Below are positions 43,129-50,434 of a stretch of 64,000 nucleotides of DNA, piece after piece; position 1 is the first letter of the stretch, and the number at the start of each line of letters is the position of its first letter. The notes beneath the pieces were generated by a model. The model was not told the DNA's origin and made no database searches. It was given only the letters and a program-made list of their open reading frames with translations. A program made the position numbers and the translations under genes. Source of the stretch: JALOKP01 sp963800865 (lineage in GTDB: Bacteria; Acidobacteriota; Polarisedimenticolia; J045); assembly GCA_963800865.1 (NCBI GenBank), contig CAWDCL010000005.1:248001-312000 (forward strand). The letters run 5' to 3'.

Positions 43129-45393
43129 TCAGAGGTTCGCATACTTGCGGCGGAGGTTCTGGCGCACGACCTCCGCCACGGTGTTCACGGCGAAGGTCAG
43201 AGCGAAGAGCAGCAGCCCGGCCAGGAAGAGCACGCGGTAGAGCGTCGCGCCCGCCGGCGCCTCGGGGATCTCGACCGCGATGTTCGCGGACAGCGTGCGG
43301 AAGCCGTTGAACGGGCTCCAGTCCATGATCGGCGTGTTGCCGGTCGCCATCAGCACGATCATCGTCTCGCCCACGGCGCGGCCGAAGCCGATCATGATCG
43401 CCGAGAAGATCCCCGCGCTGGCGGTCGGAAGCACGACCTTGGCGACCGTCTGCCAGCGGCTGGCACCGAGCGCGAGCGAGCCCGCGACCAGGCTCTGCGG
43501 CACGTTCGAGAACGCCTCCTCGGCGACCGAGAAGATGATCGGGATCACCGCGAAGCCCATCGCCAGGCCGACCACGACCGCGTTGCGCTGGTCGTAGCCA
43601 AGGCCCGCGGTCTCGAGCAGCCAGGACTGGAAGCGCCCCGCGAAGGCCCAGTTCTCGAGGACCGGGCCGAGCTGGAAGGCCAGCCAGGCGCCGAACGCCA
43701 GGAAGAAGATCCCGGCCACGACCTCGCTCCCGGCGGGAAACCGCCCGCGCACGCCGGGCGGCAGCGAGCGCCAGGCCACGCCGGTGAGGAGCGCCATCAG
43801 CGGCAGGATCAGGATCAGCAGCAGCAGGCCGGGAAACGCCTTGTCGAGCCGGGGGGCCAGCCAGAGCCCGGCGATGAAGCCCAGCACGACCGAGGGCAGG
43901 GCGGCCATGATCTCGACCGCCGGCTTGACGAATCGCTTGAGCGAGTGGTGCATGAACTGCGAGGTGTACATCGCGCCGAAGACGGCGAGCGGGATCGCGA
44001 GGATCAGCGAGTAGAAGGTCCCCTTGAGCGTTCCGAAGAGCAGCGGCGTCAGGGAGAGCTTCGGCTCGAAGTCGTCGGTGCCGCTGCTCGACTGCCAGGT
44101 GAAGCGCGGCTCCTCGTAGCCTTCGTACCAGACCTTCGAGAACAGCGCCTCGAGGCTGACCTCGGGGTGCGGGTTGTCGATCAGCAGCTGGGCGAGGCGC
44201 TCCGGCCCGGAGACGAAGACCGCGTCCGCCTTGGGTGCGTAGAAGACCGACGTTGCGCCCTCGATCGGCGCGCGGCCGACCCAGAGGGTGCGGTGGGAGG
44301 TCGAGTAGTAGAGGCCGAGCCCCCCCGTCCCGTCGAGGGCCACGAACCCCTTGTCGCGCGGCGAGGGGGTCACGGCGCGGATCGGGCCGCCCTGAGCGGG
44401 GAAGTCGCGGATGCGGGTGAGCTGGAAGTCCTGTCCCGCGCGACGCACCGGGAACCAGACGCTGATCGAGCCGTCCTGCTGGCCGACCACCAGCGAGCGG
44501 TGGCCGTTGAGCAGGCCCAGGGCGGTGACGGCGGATCCTCCGGCCGGCACCACCTGCGGCGCAGCGGGGGCGTCTTCGCCGAGGCGCCACCAGAGCAGCC
44601 GGCCGCTCGCGGTGCCGCCATAGACGTTGCGTCCGTCCCCGTCGACGACCAGCGCCGTCACGGGCTCGGGGAGCGGCGCGACCGAGCGGTCGAGGGTCTC
44701 GGCCCGTTCGCCGGAGAACGCGTTCTCGGTGACGCGCAAGCGGACGATCGCCAGGCCTTCCGAGGTCGGTGCGGCGGCGATCGCCTGGCCGTCCGCGGCC
44801 GCCGCACCGGCGAAGACGGTCACCGGGCGCCGCGCCGGATCGACCTCGAGCGCTGCACCGCCGAGGATCTCGACCGCGGTCCGGCGCACCCCGCCGGTGA
44901 ACTCCGCGGTGAACCGCACCGGCTCGACGAGGACCCGTCCGTCCTCGGTTCCCGCGACGAACGCCGCGCTGCCGGGCGCGACCTGCACCCCCGTCAGCCG
45001 CGGGGCCGGCGCCTCGGTTGTCGACGCGACCACCGGACGGTCGAGCACGACCTTGCCGTCCTCGAGCTGCACCGCGCGCAGCCGCCCGTCGGTGCCGAGG
45101 TGGGCGACCAGGCTGCGGTACTCGTCGGCGACGATCGCGCCGCCCGGCAGGGCGGCGACGCGCTCCACGACGGCCGCCTCGACCCGGGCCCCCCGCAGGA
45201 GCGGCCAGGCCTCCACGAGGATGAACAGCAGGATGCCGAGGATGCTGGCGATGACCGCCACCCCGCCGCCCACCACGCCCCAGGTCCCCAGTCGGTCGGC
45301 GAGGAGCCGCACCGGCGAGGTGCCGCGCGTCATGCGCGGCACACCGCGCTCCTCGCGCGGCCGTTCGGGGAGCAGGTCCGGGGCAGCGGCCAT
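43129..45393 (-). CDS. pstC: Phosphate ABC transporter permease PstC, long form
   Basis: 754 residues from the ATG (a GTG is one codon upstream). First helix near residue 40-62, then a periplasmic segment of about 370 residues with repeated beta blades (VYGGTASGRLLWWRLGEDAP, LLNGHRSLVVGQQDGSISVWFPVRRAG, GLYYSTSHRTLWVGRAPIEG) that look like a WD40-type propeller. The permease core follows, with GTLKGTFYSLILAIPLAVFGAMY, ALPSVVLGFIAGLW, and the EAA loop (AGSLALGASRWQTVAKVVLPTASAGI). The 3' end overlaps the longest pstA reading by 14 nt. It pairs with PstA to form the channel. Confidence 0.93.
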   Translation of the reverse strand: MAAAPDLLPERPREERGVPRMTRGTSPVRLLADRLGTWGVVGGGVAVIASILGILLFILVEAWPLLRGARVEAAVVERVAALPGGAIVADEYRSLVAHLGTDGRLRAVQLEDGKVVLDRPVVASTTEAPAPRLTGVQVAPGSAAFVAGTEDGRVLVEPVRFTAEFTGGVRRTAVEILGGAALEVDPARRPVTVFAGAAAADGQAIAAAPTSEGLAIVRLRVTENAFSGERAETLDRSVAPLPEPVTALVVDGDGRNVYGGTASGRLLWWRLGEDAPAAPQVVPAGGSAVTALGLLNGHRSLVVGQQDGSISVWFPVRRAGQDFQLTRIRDFPAQGGPIRAVTPSPRDKGFVALDGTGGLGLYYSTSHRTLWVGRAPIEGATSVFYAPKADAVFVSGPERLAQLLIDNPHPEVSLEALFSKVWYEGYEEPRFTWQSSSGTDDFEPKLSLTPLLFGTLKGTFYSLILAIPLAVFGAMYTSQFMHHSLKRFVKPAVEIMAALPSVVLGFIAGLWLAPRLDKAFPGLLLLILILPLMALLTGVAWRSLPPGVRGRFPAGSEVVAGIFFLAFGAWLAFQLGPVLENWAFAGRFQSWLLETAGLGYDQRNAVVVGLAMGFAVIPIIFSVAEEAFSNVPQSLVAGSLALGASRWQTVAKVVLPTASAGIFSAIMIGFGRAVGETMIVLMATGNTPIMDWSPFNGFRTLSANIAVEIPEAPAGATLYRVLFLAGLLLFALTFAVNTVAEVVRQNLRRKYANL

Positions 45394-45423
45394 CACTCGT
45401 CCTGTCGGGATCCGGGGGGCGCG

Positions 45424-46398
45424 TCAGTCGAGCTTCTTCAGCTCCTCGGCGATCATCTTCGCCGTCATCGGCAGGTAGCCGTCCTTGACGACGATCTCCT
45501 GGCCCGAACGCGACAGCGCGTAGACGAGGTACTGCTTGACGGTCGGGTCGAGCGGTTCGCCCGGCTTGCGGTTGACGTAGATGTAGAGGAAGCGCGAGAG
45601 CGGGTACTTCCCCGTCAGCACGTTCTCGAACTCGTCGTTGATGTAGGGCTCGCCCGACTTGGCAGCCAGCGCCAGCGTCTTCACGCCGGAGGTCTTGTAC
45701 CCGACGCCGCTGTAGCCGATGCCGTAGAGGTCCTTCTCGATCCCCTGCACCACCGACGCGGACCCCGGCTGCTCCTTCACGGTGTCCTTGTAGTCGCCCT
45801 TGCAGAGCGCGTGCTCCTTGAAGTAGCCGTAGGTGCCCGAGGCGGAGTTGCGGCCGTAGAGGCTGATCGGCTTGTCGGCCCAGGCGCCCGTCAGGCCCAG
45901 CTGGCCCCAGGTTGCGATCCCGGAGGAGGCGCCGCACGCGCGGTTCTTCGAGAAGATCGCGTCGACCTGCTGCATCGTCAGCTGGTTGAGCGGGTTGTCC
46001 TTGTTGACGAAGACGGCGAGACCGTCGATGGCGACCCGTACCCCGAGCGGCTTGTAACCGAACTTCTTCTCGAACTCGTCGAGTTCGGAGGCCTTCATCG
46101 TGCGGCTCATCGGGCCGAACTGCGCGGTCCCCGCGATCAGGGCCGGGGGCGCCGTGGAGGAGCCCTTGCCCTCGATCTGGATCTTGACGTTGGGGTAGAC
46201 CCCGCCGAAACCTTCGGCCCAGAGCGTCATGAGGTTGTTCATCGTGTCCGAGCCGACCGAACCGAGGTTGCCGGCCACGCCGGAGGTTTTTTCGTAGACC
46301 GGGACTCCCGGGTCCACCTTCACCGCCTGAGCCAGCGCCAGGCCGGCCACCGTCAGGGATACGAGGGCCGTCAGCGCCCCGCGAAGCATCCGTCTCAT
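45424..46398 (-). CDS. pstS: Phosphate ABC transporter substrate-binding protein PstS
   Basis: 324 residues with Sec signal (MRRMLRGALTALVSLTVAGLALAQA). Phosphate-binding loops GSVGSDTMNNLMTLWAEGF and GRNSASGTYGYF, plus GKGSSTAPPALIAGTAQFGPMSR, are typical of PBP_like_2 PstS. AAGGAG lies 8 nt upstream of the ATG. First gene of pstSCAB-phoU-phoR, with the Pho-box array upstream at 46463-46501. Captures phosphate in the periplasm. Confidence 0.96.
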   Translation of the reverse strand: MRRMLRGALTALVSLTVAGLALAQAVKVDPGVPVYEKTSGVAGNLGSVGSDTMNNLMTLWAEGFGGVYPNVKIQIEGKGSSTAPPALIAGTAQFGPMSRTMKASELDEFEKKFGYKPLGVRVAIDGLAVFVNKDNPLNQLTMQQVDAIFSKNRACGASSGIATWGQLGLTGAWADKPISLYGRNSASGTYGYFKEHALCKGDYKDTVKEQPGSASVVQGIEKDLYGIGYSGVGYKTSGVKTLALAAKSGEPYINDEFENVLTGKYPLSRFLYIYVNRKPGEPLDPTVKQYLVYALSRSGQEIVVKDGYLPMTAKMIAEELKKLD

Positions 46399-46446
46399 GG
46401 AAGATCTCCTTGTGTCACGGAGGGTCTCGAGCCTCCAGACCCCGCG

Positions 46447-46452
46447 ATTCTC
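46447..46452 (-). promoter_or_regulatory. Candidate -10 of the pst operon
   Basis: Minus-strand GAGAAT, 10 nt after the last Pho half site, as in PhoB-activated promoters where the Pho box replaces the -35. Confidence 0.45.
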
Positions 46453-46462
46453 GGGGACGGTT

Positions 46463-46501
46463 GCGACAGCGCTGCGTCGCCCGGGTGACATTCGTGTGAC
46501 A
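46463..46501 (-). promoter_or_regulatory. Pho-box array of the pst operon
   Basis: Reading toward pstS, TGTCAC, TGTCAC, CGACGC and TGTCGC start at 46501, 46490, 46479 and 46468, an exact 11-bp period. Two sites are perfect, one has one mismatch and one is degenerate. This matches tandem PhoB dimer sites. Confidence 0.75.
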
Positions 46502-46579
46502 CCGCGCATCCGTGCCGCCGGACCCGCGCTGCGCCCCGGCTGTCACACGAACTCGCGGCGTCTCGCGGATTTCGCGCGA

Positions 46580-46608
46580 ATGTCACACGTTGTTCACGCG
46601 CGTGTCAC
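46580..46608 (+). promoter_or_regulatory. Second Pho-box-like array, plus orientation
   Basis: ATGTCAC, TTGTTCAC and GTGTCAC have their CAC at 46584, 46595 and 46606, again an 11-bp period, but oriented toward the peroxiredoxin-like gene. Confidence 0.5.
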
Positions 46609-46819
46609 GCTGGGTCGGCTTCATCGCGGCGCGGATGTGACGACTGGAGACCTCGCGTCCCGCCCGGGGTGGCCCCTGCCGGGGCTCGCGGGGGACTGAT
46701 GAACAGGTTCGTTGCGTGCGTGGCTCGGACGGCGCGCGGTGCATCGCGGGCCGGAACTCCCCGCTGCGCCGCATGCGCCGCACCGCCTACAATGCCGGCC
46801 TCCCGTGCCCGGAGGCCGC

Positions 46820-47422
46820 ATGCCCGTGTCGTTCCCCGAGATCCTTGCGTCCGCGCGGGCGAACACCGGCGAAGACCTGCTGGCGATGTCGCGCCGGGAT
46901 CCGCTCCTGCTCACGTTCCTGCGCCACTCCGGGTGCACGTTCTGCCGCGAGGCCCTCGCCCGGCTCGGCGCGCGGCGCCAGGCGATCGAGTCGGAGGGAA
47001 CGCGGGTGGCCTTCGTCCACATGGGGACCGACGAGCAGGCGCGCCCGCTCTTCGAGCGCTACGGGCTGGGCGATGCCCCGCGCGTCTCCGATCCCGGGCG
47101 CAGTCTGTACCGCGCGGTCGGACTCGAGCGCGGAGACCTGCTCCAGCTCCTGGGGCCGCGCGTCCTGGCCCGCGGGATCGGCGGACTCCTCAGGGGCTAC
47201 GGCGTGGGCCGGATGGTCGGCGACGTGCGGCAGCTTCCGGGCGTATTCCTGGTGCGGGACGGCCGCCTGATCCGGGCGTTCCGGCACGAGACCGCGGCCG
47301 ACCTCCCCGACTACGAGGACCTCGCGCGGTGCGCGGGCCGCCAGGGTCACTCGCCGGAGAAGTTGACGACCACCGCGATCTCGGACTCGACCGCGCGACC
47401 ACCGAGCGTTGCCGGGCGGTAA
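46820..47422 (+). CDS. Peroxiredoxin-like (AhpC/TSA-type) redox protein
   Basis: 200 residues from the ATG at 46820 (GGAGG 4-5 nt upstream). Thioredoxin fold with SGCTFCREALARL, a CxxC in place of the peroxidatic Thr-x-x-Cys, as in SelL-related and AhpC/TSA-family proteins found beside lipid metabolism genes; FLVRDGRLIRAFRHE is the last beta-hairpin of the fold. The fold ends near DYEDLARC (about 47330), but the frame runs on to 47422 through a low-complexity tail and overlaps the convergent receiver-TonB gene by 76 nt. A sequence error near the end could explain the tail. Probably reduces peroxides or disulfides; the substrate is unknown. Confidence 0.75.
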   Translation: MPVSFPEILASARANTGEDLLAMSRRDPLLLTFLRHSGCTFCREALARLGARRQAIESEGTRVAFVHMGTDEQARPLFERYGLGDAPRVSDPGRSLYRAVGLERGDLLQLLGPRVLARGIGGLLRGYGVGRMVGDVRQLPGVFLVRDGRLIRAFRHETAADLPDYEDLARCAGRQGHSPEKLTTTAISDSTARPPSVAGR

Positions 47423-49263
47423 CGCCACTGCCGGACCGCGGCTTCCGCCGCCTTTCCGAAGCCGGCGACCGGCTTGGGCTCGGACAGCACGGAGACCGCG
47501 CCGACGCTCCCGTCGGGGCGCACCTTCACCTGCAGCCTGACCTGCCCCGACATCCGCATCTGCCGGGCCCCCGGGGGGAAGGTGGGGGTGGCGCGCGATG
47601 CGGCGATCAGTTCCGGGCCGACGTAGCGCGCCGGCGAGGCCTCGGGCGCCGCCGGCGCCGCGGGCAGCGTGCCGTCGGGCACCACGTCGGGGATGAACTC
47701 CGCCTCCGGCTGCGGCACCGGGGGGGCGGCCTTCGCTTCCGGCGTCGCGGTCGCGGCGGGCGCGGTCGTCCACGGGGTCGGAGGCGGGGTCAGGGCTGCC
47801 GGGGGCGCTGCGGGCGGAGCCGCTCCAGCGGATGGTGCCGGCCGCGCCAGGGCGACCTCCCCGGTGGACGGGGCGGCGTCTCGCGCCTGCCGCGTCGCGG
47901 GAGGCGCTTCCGCGGCGGGCCGTGCCGGAGAAGTCGGCGTCGGCGGGACCGGGAGGGGAGCCACGGGAGGCTTCTTCGCCTCGTTCGCCGGGGAGTTAGC
48001 GGCCGTGGCGTCAGCGACCACTGGCCCTTCCGCGGCGGGCTGCGAGTCGACCGGCAGGGCCTCCTGCGGCGCGGAGACGGCCGTGTCGGCCGTCTGCTGT
48101 TGCGTGCCCCCGAACTTCTGCAGCGCGACGAAGGCGACGCCGATCCCGATCAGCGCGAAGGCGGCGGCGATCGCCACCGGCCGCTTCAGGTTGACCCCCG
48201 GCACGGCGGGCGCGGCATCGAGGGTTGGGCCGGCGGGTGGGGCCGGAGCGGGCGCGGGACGCACCTGCGGCAGCCCGGCAACCGGCGGGACGGGCCTCGC
48301 CGCGGCGGACGCGGGGAGGGCAACCCCCGGGGTGGGTCCGGGGTGCGGGGCGACGGACGCGGGGAGGGCAGCCCCCGGGGTGGGTCCGGGGTGCTGCGGG
48401 GCGACGGCGGGCGGCGCCGCGGACGGCAGCGTCGCCGTCGCGCTCGACTTCACCCTGCCGGTGGGGATTCGCTCGACATCGGCCCCGGCGGGCTCCGGCC
48501 GTTCCAGCAGCGCGGCGGCTGCCCCGGTGCCGGAGTTGCGGGCCGAGGGCGCAGCCGTTCGCGCGCCGGTGTCGCGTGACGCCGGCACGGCGGCCGCGCG
48601 GGCCGTGGTCGCGACCGAGCCGGTCGGTCCGCGCTCCACGACCGGGCCGACGCCCCCGGTCCGGGGGCCCGTCGCGGATCCGGCGCCCTGCGGGGCGACC
48701 GCGTCTGCGTCCGCGAACCACTGCGCGAACATCTGGTCGACCATGTTCTCGAGTTCGTTTTCGGCGGGCGGCGGGATGCGCTGCGCACCCGCGGTGGTGA
48801 TCGCCCCCGCGGTCGGGGGTGCCGTAGTTCGAACCGCCGACGGCAGGGAGGAGGGAGCGGGCGCCGGAACGGGGGGCGCGGCTCCTGCCTGTCCCATCGC
48901 GCGCTCGGCGGCCGCGAGGAGCAGCCGGTCGTCCTTGGGCCGCTCGAGGAAGAGCTCGGCGCCGGCGTCGCGGGCCAGCGCCTTCCACCGGGCCCCGTGC
49001 AGGGAGCGGGAAGCGAGGATGATCGGCACCCGCCCGGCCGGGCCGAGCCGCTCGGCCAGGCTGGCGCACAGGCGCATCCCCTCGTTCTCGTCCGGCCGGG
49101 CCGGATCGATCACGACCAGGGCCGGCGTCCCGGCGGCAAGCGCCCGGTCGAGCTCGGCGTGGCTGCGCGCCAGCGTGAACGGGATCCCGCGGGTGGCGAG
49201 GAGGGCCCCGGTCAGCTCGGCGGCGACGGGGTCGAAGTCGATCAGCAGTACGCGCTTGTCCAA
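47347..49263 (-). CDS. Receiver domain / transmembrane / TonB C-terminal fusion protein
   Basis: 638 residues without signal peptide. Residues 1-115 form a CheY-like receiver: acidic pair Asp9/Asp11 in LLIDFDP, phosphorylatable Asp53 in ALVVIDPARPDENEG, Ser85, and Lys110 in LFLERPK. Residues 120-355 are Pro/Ala-rich with a short helix (ENELENMVDQMFAQWFADADA). One membrane helix spans about 362-382 (PVAIAAAFALIGIGVAFVAL). A second Pro/Ala-rich stretch with TonB-like PxP content leads to a TonB C-terminal domain (about 553-638) with ATPTFPPGARQMRMSGQVRLQVKVRPDGSVGAVSVLSEP and AVRQWRYRPATLGGR. Topology: receiver in the cytoplasm, TonB in the periplasm. No ExbB/ExbD nearby. Function is inferred only. 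Confidence 0.82.
   Translation of the reverse strand: MDKRVLLIDFDPVAAELTGALLATRGIPFTLARSHAELDRALAAGTPALVVIDPARPDENEGMRLCASLAERLGPAGRVPIILASRSLHGARWKALARDAGAELFLERPKDDRLLLAAAERAMGQAGAAPPVPAPAPSSLPSAVRTTAPPTAGAITTAGAQRIPPPAENELENMVDQMFAQWFADADAVAPQGAGSATGPRTGGVGPVVERGPTGSVATTARAAAVPASRDTGARTAAPSARNSGTGAAAALLERPEPAGADVERIPTGRVKSSATATLPSAAPPAVAPQHPGPTPGAALPASVAPHPGPTPGVALPASAAARPVPPVAGLPQVRPAPAPAPPAGPTLDAAPAVPGVNLKRPVAIAAAFALIGIGVAFVALQKFGGTQQQTADTAVSAPQEALPVDSQPAAEGPVVADATAANSPANEAKKPPVAPLPVPPTPTSPARPAAEAPPATRQARDAAPSTGEVALARPAPSAGAAPPAAPPAALTPPPTPWTTAPAATATPEAKAAPPVPQPEAEFIPDVVPDGTLPAAPAAPEASPARYVGPELIAASRATPTFPPGARQMRMSGQVRLQVKVRPDGSVGAVSVLSEPKPVAGFGKAAEAAVRQWRYRPATLGGRAVESEIAVVVNFSGE
48307..48405. 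repeat. Two near-identical 48-bp repeats in the receiver-TonB gene
   Basis: A 48-bp unit beginning GGACGCGGGGAGGGCA is repeated once with a single base change (and a 3-bp addition near the end). It encodes HPGPTPGxALPAS, part of the Pro-rich linker. Confidence 0.8.
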
Positions 49264-49438
49264 GGGAAGACCTCGGGTCGTGCCCCCGTGGAGAAGCTAG
49301 GTCGCAGGGGTGCGTCGATCAACGCGGCCGTCCGGGGGCGGCCGCCCGCGCGGGAGGGCGGGAAGAGGGCTGCCGGGGCGACCCCGCGGCGGCCCGCCGA
49401 CCGCGGTCAGGGGGCTGCGCCGGGACCGGGGCCCTTCT

Positions 49439-50434
49439 CTACTGCTGCTTGCGCTCGAACTCGACGAGCTCGACGAGGGAGTCCGCCGGAGCCCCGACCC
49501 CGAGCCGCTTGGCGGCGGCCGCCTGGGCCAGGGCCTCGTCGTAGCGCTTGAGGCGCAGGAGCGTCTCGCCGTACGCCAGGTGGGCGTTGGCATCGGAGTC
49601 CCGGAGCTCGATCGCCCGTTTGAGCTGGACCGCGGCGTCCTCGTAGCGCCCGACCGCGAAGAGGTGGTTCCCGAGGATGAACCGGATGTCGCCGTCGTCC
49701 GGGAGCAGATCCGCCGCCCGGCTCCAGTAGACGATCGCACGGTCGGTCTTGCCCAGCGCTTCCATGACGCGCGCCAGGCGCATCTGGACCTGCGCGTTGT
49801 CGAGGCTGCTGTCGGCGGCCTGCTGCATGAACATCAGCCCCTCGGGGATGCTCCCGTTGCTGTAGAGCAACAGCCCGAGGTTGAGTTGGGCGCCGCCGTT
49901 CTTCGGATCGAGCTTGACCGCCTGGCGCAGGTACTCCTCCGCCTCGGCCATCGACCGCTGCTTCCAGCGGATCGAGCCCGCCGTGAAGTAGGCCTCCGCC
50001 GCGAGCCGGTTCGGCGCGAGCGGCGAGCGGGCGGCGCGCAGCGCGGCGTCGGCGGCCTCGGAGTCGCGCTTCGCGGCCGCAAGCCCCTTGGCGTGGAGCA
50101 GCATCACCGTCGGTTCGTCGGGCGCCATGCCCGCGGCCCGCACGAGGGTGGCGAGCCCATCATCGGTTTTCCCGGAGCGCACCAGCGCGAGCCCGTACTG
50201 CGCCAGGCGCTCCGGATCGTTGGGCTTCGCCCGGGCCTCGGACTCGAGGCGGGCCAGGTCGGGGCGCGCTTCGGCCGCTGTCGGCGCCGAGCCGGGCTCC
50301 GCCTCGGCCGCCGTGGTCGGGGCGGGTGCCGGTGGCGGTGGAGGAGCCTGCGCCTGCGCCCGCGGCGCGAGGCCGATCGTGAGCGCCACGAGGACGGCGG
50401 CTGCGCGCCCTCCCGAACCGGGCCCGGGCCGCAT
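49439..50434 (-). CDS. Periplasmic TPR protein
   Basis: 331 residues. Signal peptide (GRAAAVLVALTIGLAPRAQAQA), a Pro-rich spacer, then about seven TPR units between residues 75 and 315 (for example AEEYLRQAVKLDPKNGGAQLNLGLLLYSNGSIPEGLMF and AIVYWSRAADLLPDDGDIRFILGNHLFAVGRYEDAAVQLKRAI). Its ATG shares one nucleotide with the stop of the NtrC-type regulator upstream, so translation is coupled and it belongs to the kinase-ligA-HtrA run. It may be an assembly scaffold or a sensor partner. No catalytic domain. Confidence 0.82.
   Translation of the reverse strand: MRPGPGSGGRAAAVLVALTIGLAPRAQAQAPPPPPAPAPTTAAEAEPGSAPTAAEARPDLARLESEARAKPNDPERLAQYGLALVRSGKTDDGLATLVRAAGMAPDEPTVMLLHAKGLAAAKRDSEAADAALRAARSPLAPNRLAAEAYFTAGSIRWKQRSMAEAEEYLRQAVKLDPKNGGAQLNLGLLLYSNGSIPEGLMFMQQAADSSLDNAQVQMRLARVMEALGKTDRAIVYWSRAADLLPDDGDIRFILGNHLFAVGRYEDAAVQLKRAIELRDSDANAHLAYGETLLRLKRYDEALAQAAAAKRLGVGAPADSLVELVEFERKQQ

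Larger units (their letters stand above)
46399..46819. other. 421-nt intergenic region with two Pho-box arrays
   Basis: Divergent region between pstS and a peroxiredoxin-like gene. It contains a -10-like GAGAAT for pstS at 46447-46452, a four-site array facing pstS, a single TGTCAC at 46551 and a three-site array facing the plus strand. TACAAT at 46788-46793 could be a -10 for the plus-strand gene. No small gene or RNA is visible in the remainder. Confidence 0.7.

Noticed and set aside
42994..46488. A 1164-codon open frame on the plus strand opposite pstA-pstS
   Set aside because: It spans three real genes and their gaps on the other strand and is composed of shadow sequence.
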